Notes: generated by a model not told the origin, from the sequence alone. A stretch of DNA of 64,000 nt from Bacillota bacterium (GCA_023426245.1 JAFABB010000042.1:1-64000); one strand, 5' to 3'. Positions 17,530 to 28,423 are shown, counted from the stretch's first letter. Translations and numbers: made by a program.

Positions 17530-20500
17530 TTACTGTACAATGATGGTAGCCGTCTTGCTGTCGGTTAATCCGCCACTGTCGGTAACTATGAACGTTATGG
17601 AATATATCCCGATGACGGCAGGCGTCCAACTAAATTTGCCGGTGCCGGGAAGAAAACTGGCACCGGAGGGTAAGTTGACGGCCGAGTAAGTCAAGATGTC
17701 ACCGTCTGGATCCGTAGCCTTAACGGTAAATGAAACCAGTTTCCCAACCTTCATACTATAACTGGGAATGGCATTCATCACCGGTGGCCGGTCGCTGCTG
17801 GGATAGACCGTAATAACAACCGGAGCCGTCACGCTCACCTGCCCATCGTTGACCGTGAAATGGACGGTATAACTACCGGTGACGGTCTGCGGCCAACTGA
17901 AGGTCCGGGTGGCCGGGTCAAAGTTTGCGCCTGCGGGCAAATCAGCCGCGGAATAAGTCAAATTATCGCCGTCGGGATCGTTGGCGCTGACCCTGAAACT
18001 GAGGGCTTCGCCGGCGGTGACTATCGAATCGGGAATCGTTGTCAATATTGGCGGCCGGTTGGCGCAGTTGACAATGATGGAAACGGTCCTGCTATCGGTT
18101 AACCGGCTGACGTTACTGACTATAAATTGTATTTTATAGATTCCTGTCTGAGAGCTATCCGGTGTCCAACTAAATTCCCCGGTAACCGGATCCAGACTGG
18201 CGCCTGCCGGGAGGTTGTTGGCGGAATAGACCAGATTATCACCATTGGGGTCACTGGCATTAATCGTAAAATGAATCGACTTTCCTTGATCAACGGCGAA
18301 ATCGGGTAAAGCCTCCATCACCGGCGGTCTCTCGACTACCAACACATTGGCTACGGCTTTGAAAGCAGTAGCTTCTACAGTGCCGCTAACGGTAAATGTA
18401 CCCGCCTTGCCATAAGAAGCCGGATCGATGGTATCCCAGGTTACATTGACGTAAGAAATCGTCCCATCACTGTATACTGCCTGTATGGTTGGGGGCAATA
18501 CCGGCGCTGTATCGGTGCTTGTTTTGGAGTTGACGCTCAAGAGACTGACAATTGTTTTGCCTGCGCCATACAACGGCGATTGAAATTCACTAAAAGAAGT
18601 TTTCTGGGGTAGCGCATTGCTGACGGTTTGAACCACCAATTCAGCCGGGACGGTAAACGTTTTTACCATTCGAAGATCTTTCGCGGAAGCGGCCGCATAA
18701 ACTACATAAGTGCCTGGTTCGATAACCCATGCCGAACGGATAGTGTCGAAGGATGCCAGCGACATGGCATTGAAGGTGGCGCTCATGGTTTGAGTGACCC
18801 CCGCCGCCAAAGTGTTGGTCTTGGTAAAACCTTTCAACTCCTTCACCGGTTTCTGCATGGACTTGCCCGGTGCTCCGATGTAGAATTCCACTATTTCTTT
18901 CCCTGCAACCTTACTCGTATTGGTGATATCAACACTGGCAGTCAGAGTGCCGTCCAGACTATCGAATTTGTTGGAACTTAATTGCAGGTTGCTGTATCCA
19001 AAGGTTGAGTAGTTCAGACCATAGCCGAACTCATAAGATACCGGAACTCCGAAGGCATCATAATACCGGTAACCAACGAAGATGCCTTCTTTGTAGGTAA
19101 CACCACTGGAAGTTCCAAAGTTATCTTCAGCCGGTGAATAAGGCTTGCTTGGGTCATTGTTGTAATATCCCTGAACATCGATGGGGAAAGTTGAAGAAAG
19201 TTTCCCGGACGGATTGGCCGCTCCTGTCAAAACTGCGGCTATTGGACGACCGGTCGCTAGACCCGGCTCCCATACAAACAGAATCGCGTCTGCCAGCGCT
19301 TTCCAACTTTCGATTTCCATCGGGGCGCCCATATTCATCACAATAATGAACGGTTTGCCTACCGCACGGCATTTTGCGGAAGCCAGCGTAATCAGGTTCC
19401 TCTCCGCATCGCTGAGATAATAAGCCCCCTTGTTCTTGGGAGTATCCGATCCTTCTCCCGAACTCCTCCGGAGGGTCATGACCACACTGCCGGACTGCTT
19501 GACAAGCTCCGTCATCTGGCTGTCTGTCGGTTGCATTTCCCCTGATAGCTGGGGATAGTCAAGTTTGGTGGCATCGATTATCGTGCCGCCATTATAAATA
19601 TTTTGAAGCGCAGCCGGTATCTGAATGGCCAGGGAAGGATCGGCATTCACGGCGCCGCTTCCCGTTCCGCCAAGGACCAGGTTGCTCGAGCCATTGCCGA
19701 TGATGGCGATATTGCCGCCGATAATCGGTAAGGCCGGTCTGTTCTTAATATAAGCGTTCTTTAAAAGCGTCATGCTCTCAACGGAAACGTTCGTCGCCAG
19801 TTCCAGATTGGCCGTGGCATATGGGCTGGGTTCGGTACTCAATGCTTTGCCGTGAAATACCGGTGTCTTGATGACATACTCCAGAACCCTTCGAACACAG
19901 GAATCGATATCGTTCATGGTAATGAATCCGGCATTGTAGCCGCTGATAATGCTGTTGGCATTGCCGCTGGATTCACTGACATCCAAACCGGCTTTGACCA
20001 TGGATGAGTAAGCGTTATTCCCGGTTTGGCTCGGCCAGTAGGAGGCGTTGCCTTGGCCACCCCAATCCGTCATGACGAAACCCTTGAAACCCCAATCGTT
20101 TCTGAGGACGAAGGTGAGCAGATCGGGATTTTCCGCCGTACTGACCCCATTAATCTGGTTGTAGGAGGACATGACCGACCAGGGTTGAGCTTCCTTCACC
20201 GCATATTCAAAACCTCGGAGGTAAATTTCGCGAAGAGCTCTCTGGCTTACATTGGTTGGCAGATTCGACCTTCCGGTCTCCTGGTTGTTACAAGCAAAAT
20301 GTTTAATGGTCATGCCGACACCCTGAGACTGAAAGCCATTGACCTCACAGGCCGAAGTTTTCCCGGAAAGCAGCGGGTCTTCCGAGAAATACTCGAAGTT
20401 TCTCCCATTCAGCGGGAACCTTTGAATGTTCATTCCGGGAGCAAGCGCCAGGTCATTGCCGAAGTAATATCCTTCCTGGCCCCAGGCTGTTCCCATCTGC

Positions 20501-22059
20501 TCAATGAGGTCAACGTTCCAGGTGGATGCCCGGGCCGCTCCGTTGGGCCATTGGGTAGCGTATCGGGTTGTCTGATTGCCGTTTGAATCTTTAAATCCTG
20601 ACGGCAGTGCCGTGATTCGTAGTCCCGCCGGCCCGTCAGAAAGGGAAGTCCCTATGATGCCCAATCTGGCGAGGGTCTGAGTGCCGCCGGCCGATCCGGC
20701 TAATCTCCCTGAGGCTCCTCCAAGTAAGGTTGCCTTCTCTTGCAGGGTCATTTCATTGATTACTGCGGAGATTGAGTTTTCATCCGTCAAGATCACAAAG
20801 TTCGGGTCGTAGGAATAAGTGAAGGTGGCTATATTACTGGCCAATAAATTACTAGCCGTTGCATATGCCTTAATCGTCACTGTGTTACCGAAGTTCATCG
20901 TGGCTGTGATGGTTATTGGGCTAGTATGCAGTGTACCGGCGAAGGTCGGATCGCTGCCGTCGGTTGTATAAAAGATGCTGGCACCGGAGGTGCCGGAGGT
21001 CAGCGTTATTTTAACTCCGTTCCCGATAGTCGAGCCGGTGGTTATATTGGAAGTGGGTACGGCGGTTGTAATAACATACGAAAATATGGAAACACCGCTG
21101 TTAAGGAAGCCGGTTTTAACGGCAATCGCTTTAACCGTCATATTCCGATTGACAGATATGGCGGAACTGTAAATGGTACTGGAAGTATTCGGTTCGCTGC
21201 CGTCAGTCGTGTAGTAAATAGTAGCGCCACTGGTTGTAGTGGAAAGAGTTACACTTTGGGTACCGCTGTATGTACCGGATGCTTTCGAAGTCGCCGGCGC
21301 GGCGACCGGAGGCAGATTTGGATCAATCCCATAACCGAATGAAACGATATTGCTGTTGTCCAAGGCGCTGGCGACTCCGATTGCCTTGATCGTGGTACTG
21401 GAGTCTATATGGATAGGTGAAACATAAAGAGCGCTGGCTGAGGTTGGAATGGTCCCATCGGTGGTATAATGAATTTCGGCGTCCGAAGTAGTACAGGAAA
21501 GCGTTACATCGATGGGTAACCCATAATTTCCTGCCATAGGACTAGCGGCAGGGTCACTCACAATCGTCTGGGAAATGAAATTCATCCAGTTAATATTGAA
21601 ATTGCCGGTATTACATACGAAAGCGATGGTCTGCTGGCCGGCGTTTAAATTGATATCTCCCGAGACCGTCGTCCAATTCTGCCAACCGCCGGTAACCGGG
21701 GCGGTAACGGTACAAAGTACCTTCCCCGCCTGGTCCTCCAAAGAGAATGATCCTGCCGCTGAATTCGCCGCCACTCTAAACTGGACCTGATAAGGCCCTG
21801 ACCTTGTTACATTGACCGAATAATACAGGATATTACCGGCTGCGGTCCAGCCAACATCCTGGCCTCCGCCGGTATCGGTGGTCGTTTCGGTGATGCTATC
21901 GGTCCACCCGGTTTGCGAAGTATAACTTTCAGCCTCAATTTTACCGGGGATACCCTGTGGCCCAGCCGCATAGGAAATTAAAGATAGGCTGATACCCATG
22001 ACTAAAATGAAGGTCAGGATTAGAAAGTGAAATAAAATTTTCTGCGGTTTTCCGAACAT
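17530..22059 (-). CDS. Secreted multidomain GH3 glycosidase (CBM6, three chitobiase-C-like repeats, GH3, Big_4, three He_PIG)
   Basis: 1509 residues. Signal peptide 1-32. CBM6 ~35-155 (KIEAESYTSQTGW ... GFN-type INWMNF end), a carbohydrate-binding module. Three CHB_HEX_C_1-like repeats ~160-430 (each with IHYTTDGTIPTS / IYYTTDGSEPNTS / IFYTTDGSDPTFA). GH3 N- and C-domains ~435-1150: LSDGPAGLR, NFEYFSEDPLLSG, IKHFACNNQETGR and the nucleophile region VMTDWGG (Asp ~res 663). A fibronectin-like GH3 tail follows, then Big_4 (~1180-1240) and three He_PIG repeats (~1245-1509). The enzyme is probably a beta-glucosidase or a xylosidase/arabinosidase; sequence alone does not decide. Start ATG 22059 after AAAGGGG. 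Neighbours share the C-terminal modules. Confidence 0.88.
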   Translation of the reverse strand: MFGKPQKILFHFLILTFILVMGISLSLISYAAGPQGIPGKIEAESYTSQTGWTDSITETTTDTGGGQDVGWTAAGNILYYSVNVTRSGPYQVQFRVAANSAAGSFSLEDQAGKVLCTVTAPVTGGWQNWTTVSGDINLNAGQQTIAFVCNTGNFNINWMNFISQTIVSDPAASPMAGNYGLPIDVTLSCTTSDAEIHYTTDGTIPTSASALYVSPIHIDSSTTIKAIGVASALDNSNIVSFGYGIDPNLPPVAAPATSKASGTYSGTQSVTLSTTTSGATIYYTTDGSEPNTSSTIYSSAISVNRNMTVKAIAVKTGFLNSGVSIFSYVITTAVPTSNITTGSTIGNGVKITLTSGTSGASIFYTTDGSDPTFAGTLHTSPITITATMNFGNTVTIKAYATASNLLASNIATFTYSYDPNFVILTDENSISAVINEMTLQEKATLLGGASGRLAGSAGGTQTLARLGIIGTSLSDGPAGLRITALPSGFKDSNGNQTTRYATQWPNGAARASTWNVDLIEQMGTAWGQEGYYFGNDLALAPGMNIQRFPLNGRNFEYFSEDPLLSGKTSACEVNGFQSQGVGMTIKHFACNNQETGRSNLPTNVSQRALREIYLRGFEYAVKEAQPWSVMSSYNQINGVSTAENPDLLTFVLRNDWGFKGFVMTDWGGQGNASYWPSQTGNNAYSSMVKAGLDVSESSGNANSIISGYNAGFITMNDIDSCVRRVLEYVIKTPVFHGKALSTEPSPYATANLELATNVSVESMTLLKNAYIKNRPALPIIGGNIAIIGNGSSNLVLGGTGSGAVNADPSLAIQIPAALQNIYNGGTIIDATKLDYPQLSGEMQPTDSQMTELVKQSGSVVMTLRRSSGEGSDTPKNKGAYYLSDAERNLITLASAKCRAVGKPFIIVMNMGAPMEIESWKALADAILFVWEPGLATGRPIAAVLTGAANPSGKLSSTFPIDVQGYYNNDPSKPYSPAEDNFGTSSGVTYKEGIFVGYRYYDAFGVPVSYEFGYGLNYSTFGYSNLQLSSNKFDSLDGTLTASVDITNTSKVAGKEIVEFYIGAPGKSMQKPVKELKGFTKTNTLAAGVTQTMSATFNAMSLASFDTIRSAWVIEPGTYVVYAAASAKDLRMVKTFTVPAELVVQTVSNALPQKTSFSEFQSPLYGAGKTIVSLLSVNSKTSTDTAPVLPPTIQAVYSDGTISYVNVTWDTIDPASYGKAGTFTVSGTVEATAFKAVANVLVVERPPVMEALPDFAVDQGKSIHFTINASDPNGDNLVYSANNLPAGASLDPVTGEFSWTPDSSQTGIYKIQFIVSNVSRLTDSRTVSIIVNCANRPPILTTIPDSIVTAGEALSFRVSANDPDGDNLTYSAADLPAGANFDPATRTFSWPQTVTGSYTVHFTVNDGQVSVTAPVVITVYPSSDRPPVMNAIPSYSMKVGKLVSFTVKATDPDGDILTYSAVNLPSGASFLPGTGKFSWTPAVIGIYSITFIVTDSGGLTDSKTATIIVQ

Positions 22060-22300
22060 TTCAATTCCCCTTTCAGATTCTTTTTTGCTTGGAACAAGTC
22101 CCGATACCGGGTATCAACACCACCTCCCTTCTTGCTCATTCTCAAAAATCCCGGAGTCCAAAGCCAGCATGACCCTGGAAGCTGAATCGAAAGATTCAAG
22201 AGCCGCCCTGGAGGGTTGCTCCGTTGATCCAGCCCTGAACTTTTGAATACCATGCAATTTGCGATACTCTTTATGGAAGCTAAAAATGGCAGGAGTCCGT

Positions 22301-22414
22301 GGCTGTCTCAAAAGAAAATTTAGTGATGAAAGAAATACAATATATTGAAATGAATGACCCGATGAAGTTATATATTGTATTTCTCATTGATTTTAAATTC
22401 CTTTTTTGACAGCC
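22301..22414. mobile_element. MITE-like inverted-repeat element (~114 bp)
   Basis: The left end GGCTGTCTCAAAAGAAAATTT and the right end (read inward on the minus strand) GGCTGTCAAAAAAGGAATTT are near-complementary. The complementarity continues inward: GAAATACAATATAT occurs on the left and again inverted on the right (ATATATTGTATTTC). Almost the whole element folds into one long hairpin and has no coding capacity. GGCTGTCTCAAAA-type ends are common for DDE insertion sequences. No target duplication seen. It occupies the 400-bp gap between the GH3 and GH2 genes; the rest of the gap (22060-22300) shows nothing clear. Confidence 0.6.
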
Positions 22415-22459
22415 TCAGACTTTTCAATATAAAAGTGAGAAACAAGCAGTTCGTAACTA

Positions 22460-25400
22460 CTATTGCACCATGATCATGGCCATCTTGCTGTCGGTTAAAC
22501 CGTAGTTATCACTGACCGTGAACGTCACATAATACGTCCCGGCAGCAGCCGGGGTCCAGCTGAACTTCCGGGTGGTCGAATTAAAGCTGGCGCCTACCGG
22601 CAGGTTGGCGGCGGAATAGCTCAAAACGTCGCCGCTATCGGGATCACTGGCTTTGATGGTAAAGGAAACCAGTTTCCCGACAGTTACGGTGTAGCTTGGA
22701 ATGGTGCTCATTACCGGTGCCCGGTCGCCGTTACTATCGATAATGATAGTGGCAGTCTTGCTGGCGGATAGTTGCCCGTCGCTGACCCTAAATTGCACGG
22801 TATAAGTGCCGGCGACCCCCGGGGTCCAACTAAACTTTCCGGTCACCGGATCAAGGATGGCTCCGGCTGGCATATTGCTGGCGGAAAAGGTTAAGGAATC
22901 GCCGTCGGGATCACTAGCGCCGATGCTAAAAGTGATCGTAGTCCCGATTGTACCGCTGATGGGGTTGGAAAATGCCGTCATCAGCGGCGGTTGATCGGCG
23001 CGATTCACCACAACGCCGATAGTTTTGCTATCGGTTAACCGGCGGGCGTTGCTGGCTGTAAATTGTAAGGGATAGGTCCCGGCCTGGGTATAACCGGGCG
23101 TCCAGGCAAATTTCCCGCTAAGCGGATCCAGGCTGGCGCCTGCCGGTAAGTTGGCGCATGAATAAACCAAAGAATCGCCATTGGGATCACTGGCTCTCAG
23201 TGTAAAACTGAGCAATTTCCCTTCATCAACCGTATAATCGGAGAGTGCGTTCAAGACCGGTGGTTTTTCAAGGACTAAGCCGGTGATGGCTGCCTGCAGA
23301 TTTGCCAGAACTTGATCAACCTCTGCCTGGATGGCATTTCCATCGCTGTTGACAGTGATGGCCGCATGTAAGGCATTCTGCAACGTTGTCCAGCTTGCCA
23401 AGGTATAAATGGACTCCGTTAAGGCTTGGGCTTCATTGATCTTGGAAGTCAAAGCGGCTTTACCTACAGTCACCGCATAGACCTTAAAATCATAAAAGGA
23501 GGCCCAATCGCCGGAATTCAGGCCGGTAACATAGATACGTACATATCTCCCATTAGCCAAATAATTGTTCACCTGGGTTTGGGCTGTATAAGGATTATTG
23601 GTATTATCCAATACCGTATTCCAGGTAGAATCGTTATTGGAAACCTCAATCCGGTATTTGTAAAGATGACCGGACATTTCCCAGATGATCTTGGAACCAA
23701 CAATGTTGTACACTGCACCCAGATCAACCCGCCACCACTGGGGTGTGGAACCGGATGATGCGCACCAGCGGGTGGCCAGACTGGTATCGTTACCGTTGGC
23801 CGCTCCATTTCCCGATTCGTTGGTGCTGGCGGTAACCGGCTTACCGATGGATACCACTTCAGCGTTTCTTTGATAGGCAATCGTGACTGTGGCATAGCCT
23901 TCAATACCCGATCCGTCTTTGGCTTTGGCCATTACCTTTACCGTTGCGTCCTTGGCGGCAGTCAGTAAGCCATTCCTGTCGATACTGGCAGCATCGGTAG
24001 AACTGCCGTCAATGTTCGCGACTGACCAGCTAACATCTTGATAGGTTGCATCGGAGGGGGTAATCATTGCTTTCATCTGAATTATTCCGCCCGGTACGGT
24101 AATGGAATCCTCACCCCCGGCTCCGGAAACGGCGATACTTGTTACTTTCACTGCCGCCAGGGAGCCAAAGTTCTGTTTGCTTAAGGCCATTGGATCCAAC
24201 TCGGCGGAGATCGGCCGAAGCCTCATATTATAGGAATAGGAGTTGGAACAGCTTAACTCATAGGTGGGATGTGGCCAAGCGCCCCAGCTGTTGTCACCAC
24301 CCACACCCATCTGTCTGTAATTCAAATGCAGGTAGGTTTCAGGAAGCTTCGTCAATTCATAAGGATGGGCTTTGGAACCCAGATCATCCGCAGTATAATG
24401 TAAGGCGCTTGCTTCGATGAACGGTACCGACGCGATCGGATCTCCCGATACCATCAGACCCGTTCCTTGGCTGTCAGTTACCGTCAGCCAGCGGATGTCG
24501 GTCTTGTTTCCGGTTTCTGAGGGTTCGATATACGGGAAGAACTGCTCGGTTACGGTGCTTTGATACAGTCCGACCTGAGCCCCGGTATTCCGATCCCAGT
24601 AGTTTTCCTGCGGACCCCGGCCATACCAGGTAAAGTTCTCAAATCCGGCGGGCATGGTCAGCTCCATCCCAATTTCCGGAATCACCGGCAGTGACGAAGC
24701 GCCTGGCGTCAATGTGGTGCTGATAAAGACATCACCGCTGCCATAAACCGTATATTTATTGCTGTACTGTGACACCGTCGCGGTGGGCAGAGTCGCATGA
24801 ACAGTGATCGACACTGTCTTTGGGGAAATCCGGGTCACACTGACATTCTGAATCATCCGTTTCTGTCCGGCGGTTTTCCAGGTTGCACAAGTAGTTGGTT
24901 CACCGTTGCCCTTATCATTGTCAACCGGTGCTCTCCAGAAGTTCGGAGTCAGTCCGCTCTTAAAAAGCTCCGTCCCCCGGTAGATCAGGGAAGTAATGGC
25001 CCCTTGCGTCTTACTGAAGGTTAAACGGAAATCCGGTCCGCTGATGACCGCCTCCGAAGCGCTTTCAGTCAACCCCAGGTCCGGCATGGAAGCAACATCA
25101 GGAACTGATGGCTGGGGTACATCGAAAGGAACTTTCAATTGAGTGGTGGCGATCTCATGACCTTTAGCCGCCCATTTCATATCCTTGGCCAATTTGAAGC
25201 TGACGGTCAGCCAATATTCCGAACCGGCCTTCAAAAGCGGCCTGACAAACGGGATATTGATGGTTTGGCTCTGCTGCGGTCCAATATCAAGCTTTGGCAG
25301 ATCACCCTGCTCAATCACAGTACCGTCCTCCATCAGTTTCCAGGAACCGTCGAAATCACTTACATTGGTGAACAGAAATTTATTTTTGATACTGACCTGG

Positions 25401-28075
25401 CCATAAGCAACATTTACCTCACTGACCTTAATATTTTCATATACGTGTTTTACTTCTAAAAGTTGAGGTTTGGGGGTTCTGTCCGTCAGCAGTTCTCCGT
25501 TGGCACAGAAATTGCCGTCGTTGGGCGTATCACCCCAATCACCGCCATACGCCAGGAATTTACCTTCACCGGAATGTTTTTCCTGGAACTGGTCAAAATC
25601 CATCCATAGTACGCAACTTAAATCGGGGGCCGTGGTTGCTAGATTATAATCGGCCGTTACTTCTGCCGGAGATAAGGCCCGGTTATAAATCCTTACTCTA
25701 TCGATATCCCCGGTTGAAGTAGTGCCTTTCTCAGCATTTTTGCCGATACTGACCGGATAGCCGTTATCGGTACAGCCAACGCTACAGGCTTTAGTTCCTC
25801 TTGCAACCCCGTCCACATACAAAGTTAATGTACTGCCGTCGAAGGTTCCGGCCAGGTGATGCCAATTGCCCACCCAATTGCTGATGTTGGATACCCCATA
25901 GGACGCTGTATACCATGTTGAAGTGGCACTGTTATACAAGAAAAATTCCAAGGTGGTGCCGGCTGATAAATGGATGGCATACTGTTTGTCACCTTTAGCG
26001 ATATATTCACTGTTGGCCGTGGTGCTTACCGGCCGGACCCACGCCTCCAAGGTGAGGCCGCCGGTGCCGGTAATATTTAAAGCAGCAATATTCGGCAAGG
26101 TCATCGTACCGCTCATGGCCTGGCCGGTCTTACCATCGGTAACCACCTGACCGAACAGTTCTCCCTGTATCGCATTGCTACTGTTATCCGTCGCCATATA
26201 AGTGACGGGAGTATCTTTCCACAGGCCCTGATCCACCCAGTCCCAAATAAATCCACCGCTGCAATTGGGATATGCCTCATAGACATCCCAGTACTCTTGC
26301 AGGTTACCGTTGCTGTTCCCCATAGCATGAGAATACTCACATTGGATATATGGTTTGGTGTTGGCGGAATTGGAACAATAAGCGGCCACCGTTTCCTTAG
26401 ATGCATACATATTGCTGTAAATATCGGCGGCGGAATTATCGCCTTCATAATGCACCGGCCGGGACGGGTCGTTACCATGAACCCAAGCCGCCATATTGCT
26501 GAAGGTGGATCCGGAACCCGCTTCGTTGCCAAGGGACCAAATAATGACCGCCGGGTGATTCTTATCCCTTTCCACGACATTCCGGATTCTATCAATACAG
26601 GGATTGAGCCACTTTGAATCACTTTTGGGCAAAGTACCGTTGGCGCCATGGGATTCCAGATTGGCTTCATCAAGAACATAAAGACCAAACCGGTCACATA
26701 GCTCGTACCAAAGAGGATCGTTGGGATAGTGGGAAGTTCTGACGGCGTTAATATTGTATTGTTTCATCAGGGTAATATCTTTGACCATAACTGCAACTGA
26801 AATCGTCTTTCCGGTTTGAGGATCGATTTCACAACGGTTAACTCCTTTGAGCATTAGAGGTTGGCCATTGATGCGCAGTTGTTTATTGTCCCACTCAATT
26901 TTCCGGAAGCCGACTTTGGTGCTTTCCGCCTCGATGACATTCCCACCAGGGTCCTTGAGTGTTAAAACCAGATCATACAGGTTGGGATATTCCGCAGACC
27001 ATTTTTGGGGATTGGAAACCGGGATGTTTTGGGTCAGTATTACATCCGAACCGGTCGTTGCGGAAGTCATGTCGGAACTCAGCGTCACCGGTGCCGCAAA
27101 CACTGATTTACCCTGGTCATCATGGAGTGTTGCTTCAACAGAATATCTTCCCGAACTACCAGCCTCGTATTTTCGCAAATTGACCCGAAGAGTCAGAAGT
27201 GAGTCGACATATTGAGAATCAAGATCGGTCGTCACCTTAAAATCCCTGATATGTACGGCTGGTGTGGAAAAAAGCAAAACATCCCGGAAGATGCCGCTTA
27301 AACGGATTTGATCCTGATCTTCGATCCAACTGCCGTCGGTCCAGTGATAAACTTTTACGGCGAGCGTGTTTTCACCAGAATGGACATAACGGGTGATGTT
27401 AAAATCAGCCGGGGACATACTGTCTTCGCTATAACCCACAATATTGCCGTTGACCCAGACATAAAAACCGGCTGCTACACCCTGGAATGAAATAAATATC
27501 TGACGGCCGTTCCACTGATCCGGAAGAGAAAATATCTTTTGATAGCAACCGACAGGATTATAGGTGGTCGGCGTTGTCCCGGTTGAGGCCGAGGGGCTCT
27601 GCCAGTGAGTCCATGGATAAGTAATGTTGCAATACATCGGGTAATCCAAAGTCTGCGCCACCAGATTGCCGGGGACAAAGCCCTGAGTCTGCCAGTTGCC
27701 GGGAACTCGAATATCCTTCCAGTTGCCGGTATCATAGCCGACTTGAAAGAAGTTAACCGGTTCCTGGCCCGGTTGGGATACCAGGTTGAATTTCCAGATG
27801 CCGTTGAGTGATTTAAGATAGGTGGAATCCGCCCGAATCCCCGTAGCCATATTGAGATCGCTGATGTCCTCCCTGATCGCATCAAGAGCGGTCTGGGAAT
27901 CTGCATAAGGCACCAGGGTAGTATGGGCGGGTTCCCTGTTAACTTGAAATAGCGGCACATTGGTGGTTCCGCCGCTCCATTCATTGTAAGATGGTGTATC
28001 CGCAAAAATCTGAAACTGCAAGCCCAAGAAGATGAAGATAACGGCTAAAGAAACTGACCATGCTTTCCTTTTCAT
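22460..28075 (-). CDS. Secreted GH2 beta-galactosidase with inserted LamG domain, Big_2, CBM32, FIVAR and three He_PIG modules
   Basis: 1871 residues; signal peptide 1-26. LacZ-type GH2: sugar-binding domain (LNGIWKFNL, VPGNWQ), Ig-like domain, TIM barrel with RTSHYPNDPLWYELCD, acid/base Glu in WSLGNEAGSG (~res 515) and nucleophile Glu in QCEYSHAMGNS (~res 580). A LamG/concanavalin-like domain (~655-810; LTLEAWVRPVS, WHHLAGTFDGSTL, DIDRVRIYNRALSPAEV) splits the barrel end from the small Bgal domain (~1005-1300; NFWRAPVDNDKGNG, FTWYGRGPQENYWDR). Then Big_2, F5/8C (CBM32-like), FIVAR and three He_PIG repeats. Start ATG 28075 after GGGGGGAAAGA; an in-frame ATG at 28150 is rejected because it would hide the signal peptide. 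Confidence 0.92.
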   Translation of the reverse strand: MKRKAWSVSLAVIFIFLGLQFQIFADTPSYNEWSGGTTNVPLFQVNREPAHTTLVPYADSQTALDAIREDISDLNMATGIRADSTYLKSLNGIWKFNLVSQPGQEPVNFFQVGYDTGNWKDIRVPGNWQTQGFVPGNLVAQTLDYPMYCNITYPWTHWQSPSASTGTTPTTYNPVGCYQKIFSLPDQWNGRQIFISFQGVAAGFYVWVNGNIVGYSEDSMSPADFNITRYVHSGENTLAVKVYHWTDGSWIEDQDQIRLSGIFRDVLLFSTPAVHIRDFKVTTDLDSQYVDSLLTLRVNLRKYEAGSSGRYSVEATLHDDQGKSVFAAPVTLSSDMTSATTGSDVILTQNIPVSNPQKWSAEYPNLYDLVLTLKDPGGNVIEAESTKVGFRKIEWDNKQLRINGQPLMLKGVNRCEIDPQTGKTISVAVMVKDITLMKQYNINAVRTSHYPNDPLWYELCDRFGLYVLDEANLESHGANGTLPKSDSKWLNPCIDRIRNVVERDKNHPAVIIWSLGNEAGSGSTFSNMAAWVHGNDPSRPVHYEGDNSAADIYSNMYASKETVAAYCSNSANTKPYIQCEYSHAMGNSNGNLQEYWDVYEAYPNCSGGFIWDWVDQGLWKDTPVTYMATDNSSNAIQGELFGQVVTDGKTGQAMSGTMTLPNIAALNITGTGGLTLEAWVRPVSTTANSEYIAKGDKQYAIHLSAGTTLEFFLYNSATSTWYTASYGVSNISNWVGNWHHLAGTFDGSTLTLYVDGVARGTKACSVGCTDNGYPVSIGKNAEKGTTSTGDIDRVRIYNRALSPAEVTADYNLATTAPDLSCVLWMDFDQFQEKHSGEGKFLAYGGDWGDTPNDGNFCANGELLTDRTPKPQLLEVKHVYENIKVSEVNVAYGQVSIKNKFLFTNVSDFDGSWKLMEDGTVIEQGDLPKLDIGPQQSQTINIPFVRPLLKAGSEYWLTVSFKLAKDMKWAAKGHEIATTQLKVPFDVPQPSVPDVASMPDLGLTESASEAVISGPDFRLTFSKTQGAITSLIYRGTELFKSGLTPNFWRAPVDNDKGNGEPTTCATWKTAGQKRMIQNVSVTRISPKTVSITVHATLPTATVSQYSNKYTVYGSGDVFISTTLTPGASSLPVIPEIGMELTMPAGFENFTWYGRGPQENYWDRNTGAQVGLYQSTVTEQFFPYIEPSETGNKTDIRWLTVTDSQGTGLMVSGDPIASVPFIEASALHYTADDLGSKAHPYELTKLPETYLHLNYRQMGVGGDNSWGAWPHPTYELSCSNSYSYNMRLRPISAELDPMALSKQNFGSLAAVKVTSIAVSGAGGEDSITVPGGIIQMKAMITPSDATYQDVSWSVANIDGSSTDAASIDRNGLLTAAKDATVKVMAKAKDGSGIEGYATVTIAYQRNAEVVSIGKPVTASTNESGNGAANGNDTSLATRWCASSGSTPQWWRVDLGAVYNIVGSKIIWEMSGHLYKYRIEVSNNDSTWNTVLDNTNNPYTAQTQVNNYLANGRYVRIYVTGLNSGDWASFYDFKVYAVTVGKAALTSKINEAQALTESIYTLASWTTLQNALHAAITVNSDGNAIQAEVDQVLANLQAAITGLVLEKPPVLNALSDYTVDEGKLLSFTLRASDPNGDSLVYSCANLPAGASLDPLSGKFAWTPGYTQAGTYPLQFTASNARRLTDSKTIGVVVNRADQPPLMTAFSNPISGTIGTTITFSIGASDPDGDSLTFSASNMPAGAILDPVTGKFSWTPGVAGTYTVQFRVSDGQLSASKTATIIIDSNGDRAPVMSTIPSYTVTVGKLVSFTIKASDPDSGDVLSYSAANLPVGASFNSTTRKFSWTPAAAGTYYVTFTVSDNYGLTDSKMAMIMVQ

Positions 28076-28340
28076 TCTTTCCCCCCTACCATTGTTAAAG
28101 TTAAAAAAATCGCCTCCTGGATGGGCGGCGTATTTTATTTGAGAATGCAATCACTCCTTTCGTATTTTGGATTGAAGGACTCTTTTGCGACGTTTAGCGG
28201 ATCTTTCAAAAAACCCAGGGGATTTTGGGATTGGGTTCAAAGTCCTTCACAACATTCTTGAGAATTTTAATGCATTCATATCATATGGCTAATTCATGGC
28301 AAACTTGTACAAATTATTCAGCGGCCTTCATGAAAATTTG

Positions 28341-28372
28341 AAAAAAAAAGTTGTCTCCGCTTGGAAGACAAC
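28341..28372 (-). terminator. Terminator after the GH38 gene
   Basis: On the minus strand GTTGTCT-TCCAAGCGG-AGACAAC is followed by nine T. It lies 52 bp past the GH38 stop. The rest of the 348-bp gap to the GH2 start shows nothing beyond the GH2 leader. Confidence 0.85.
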
Positions 28373-28423
28373 CCTTTCCTCCGATCAATCCGGATAGTTT
28401 CTGTGAAACTTATTCAAATTCAG

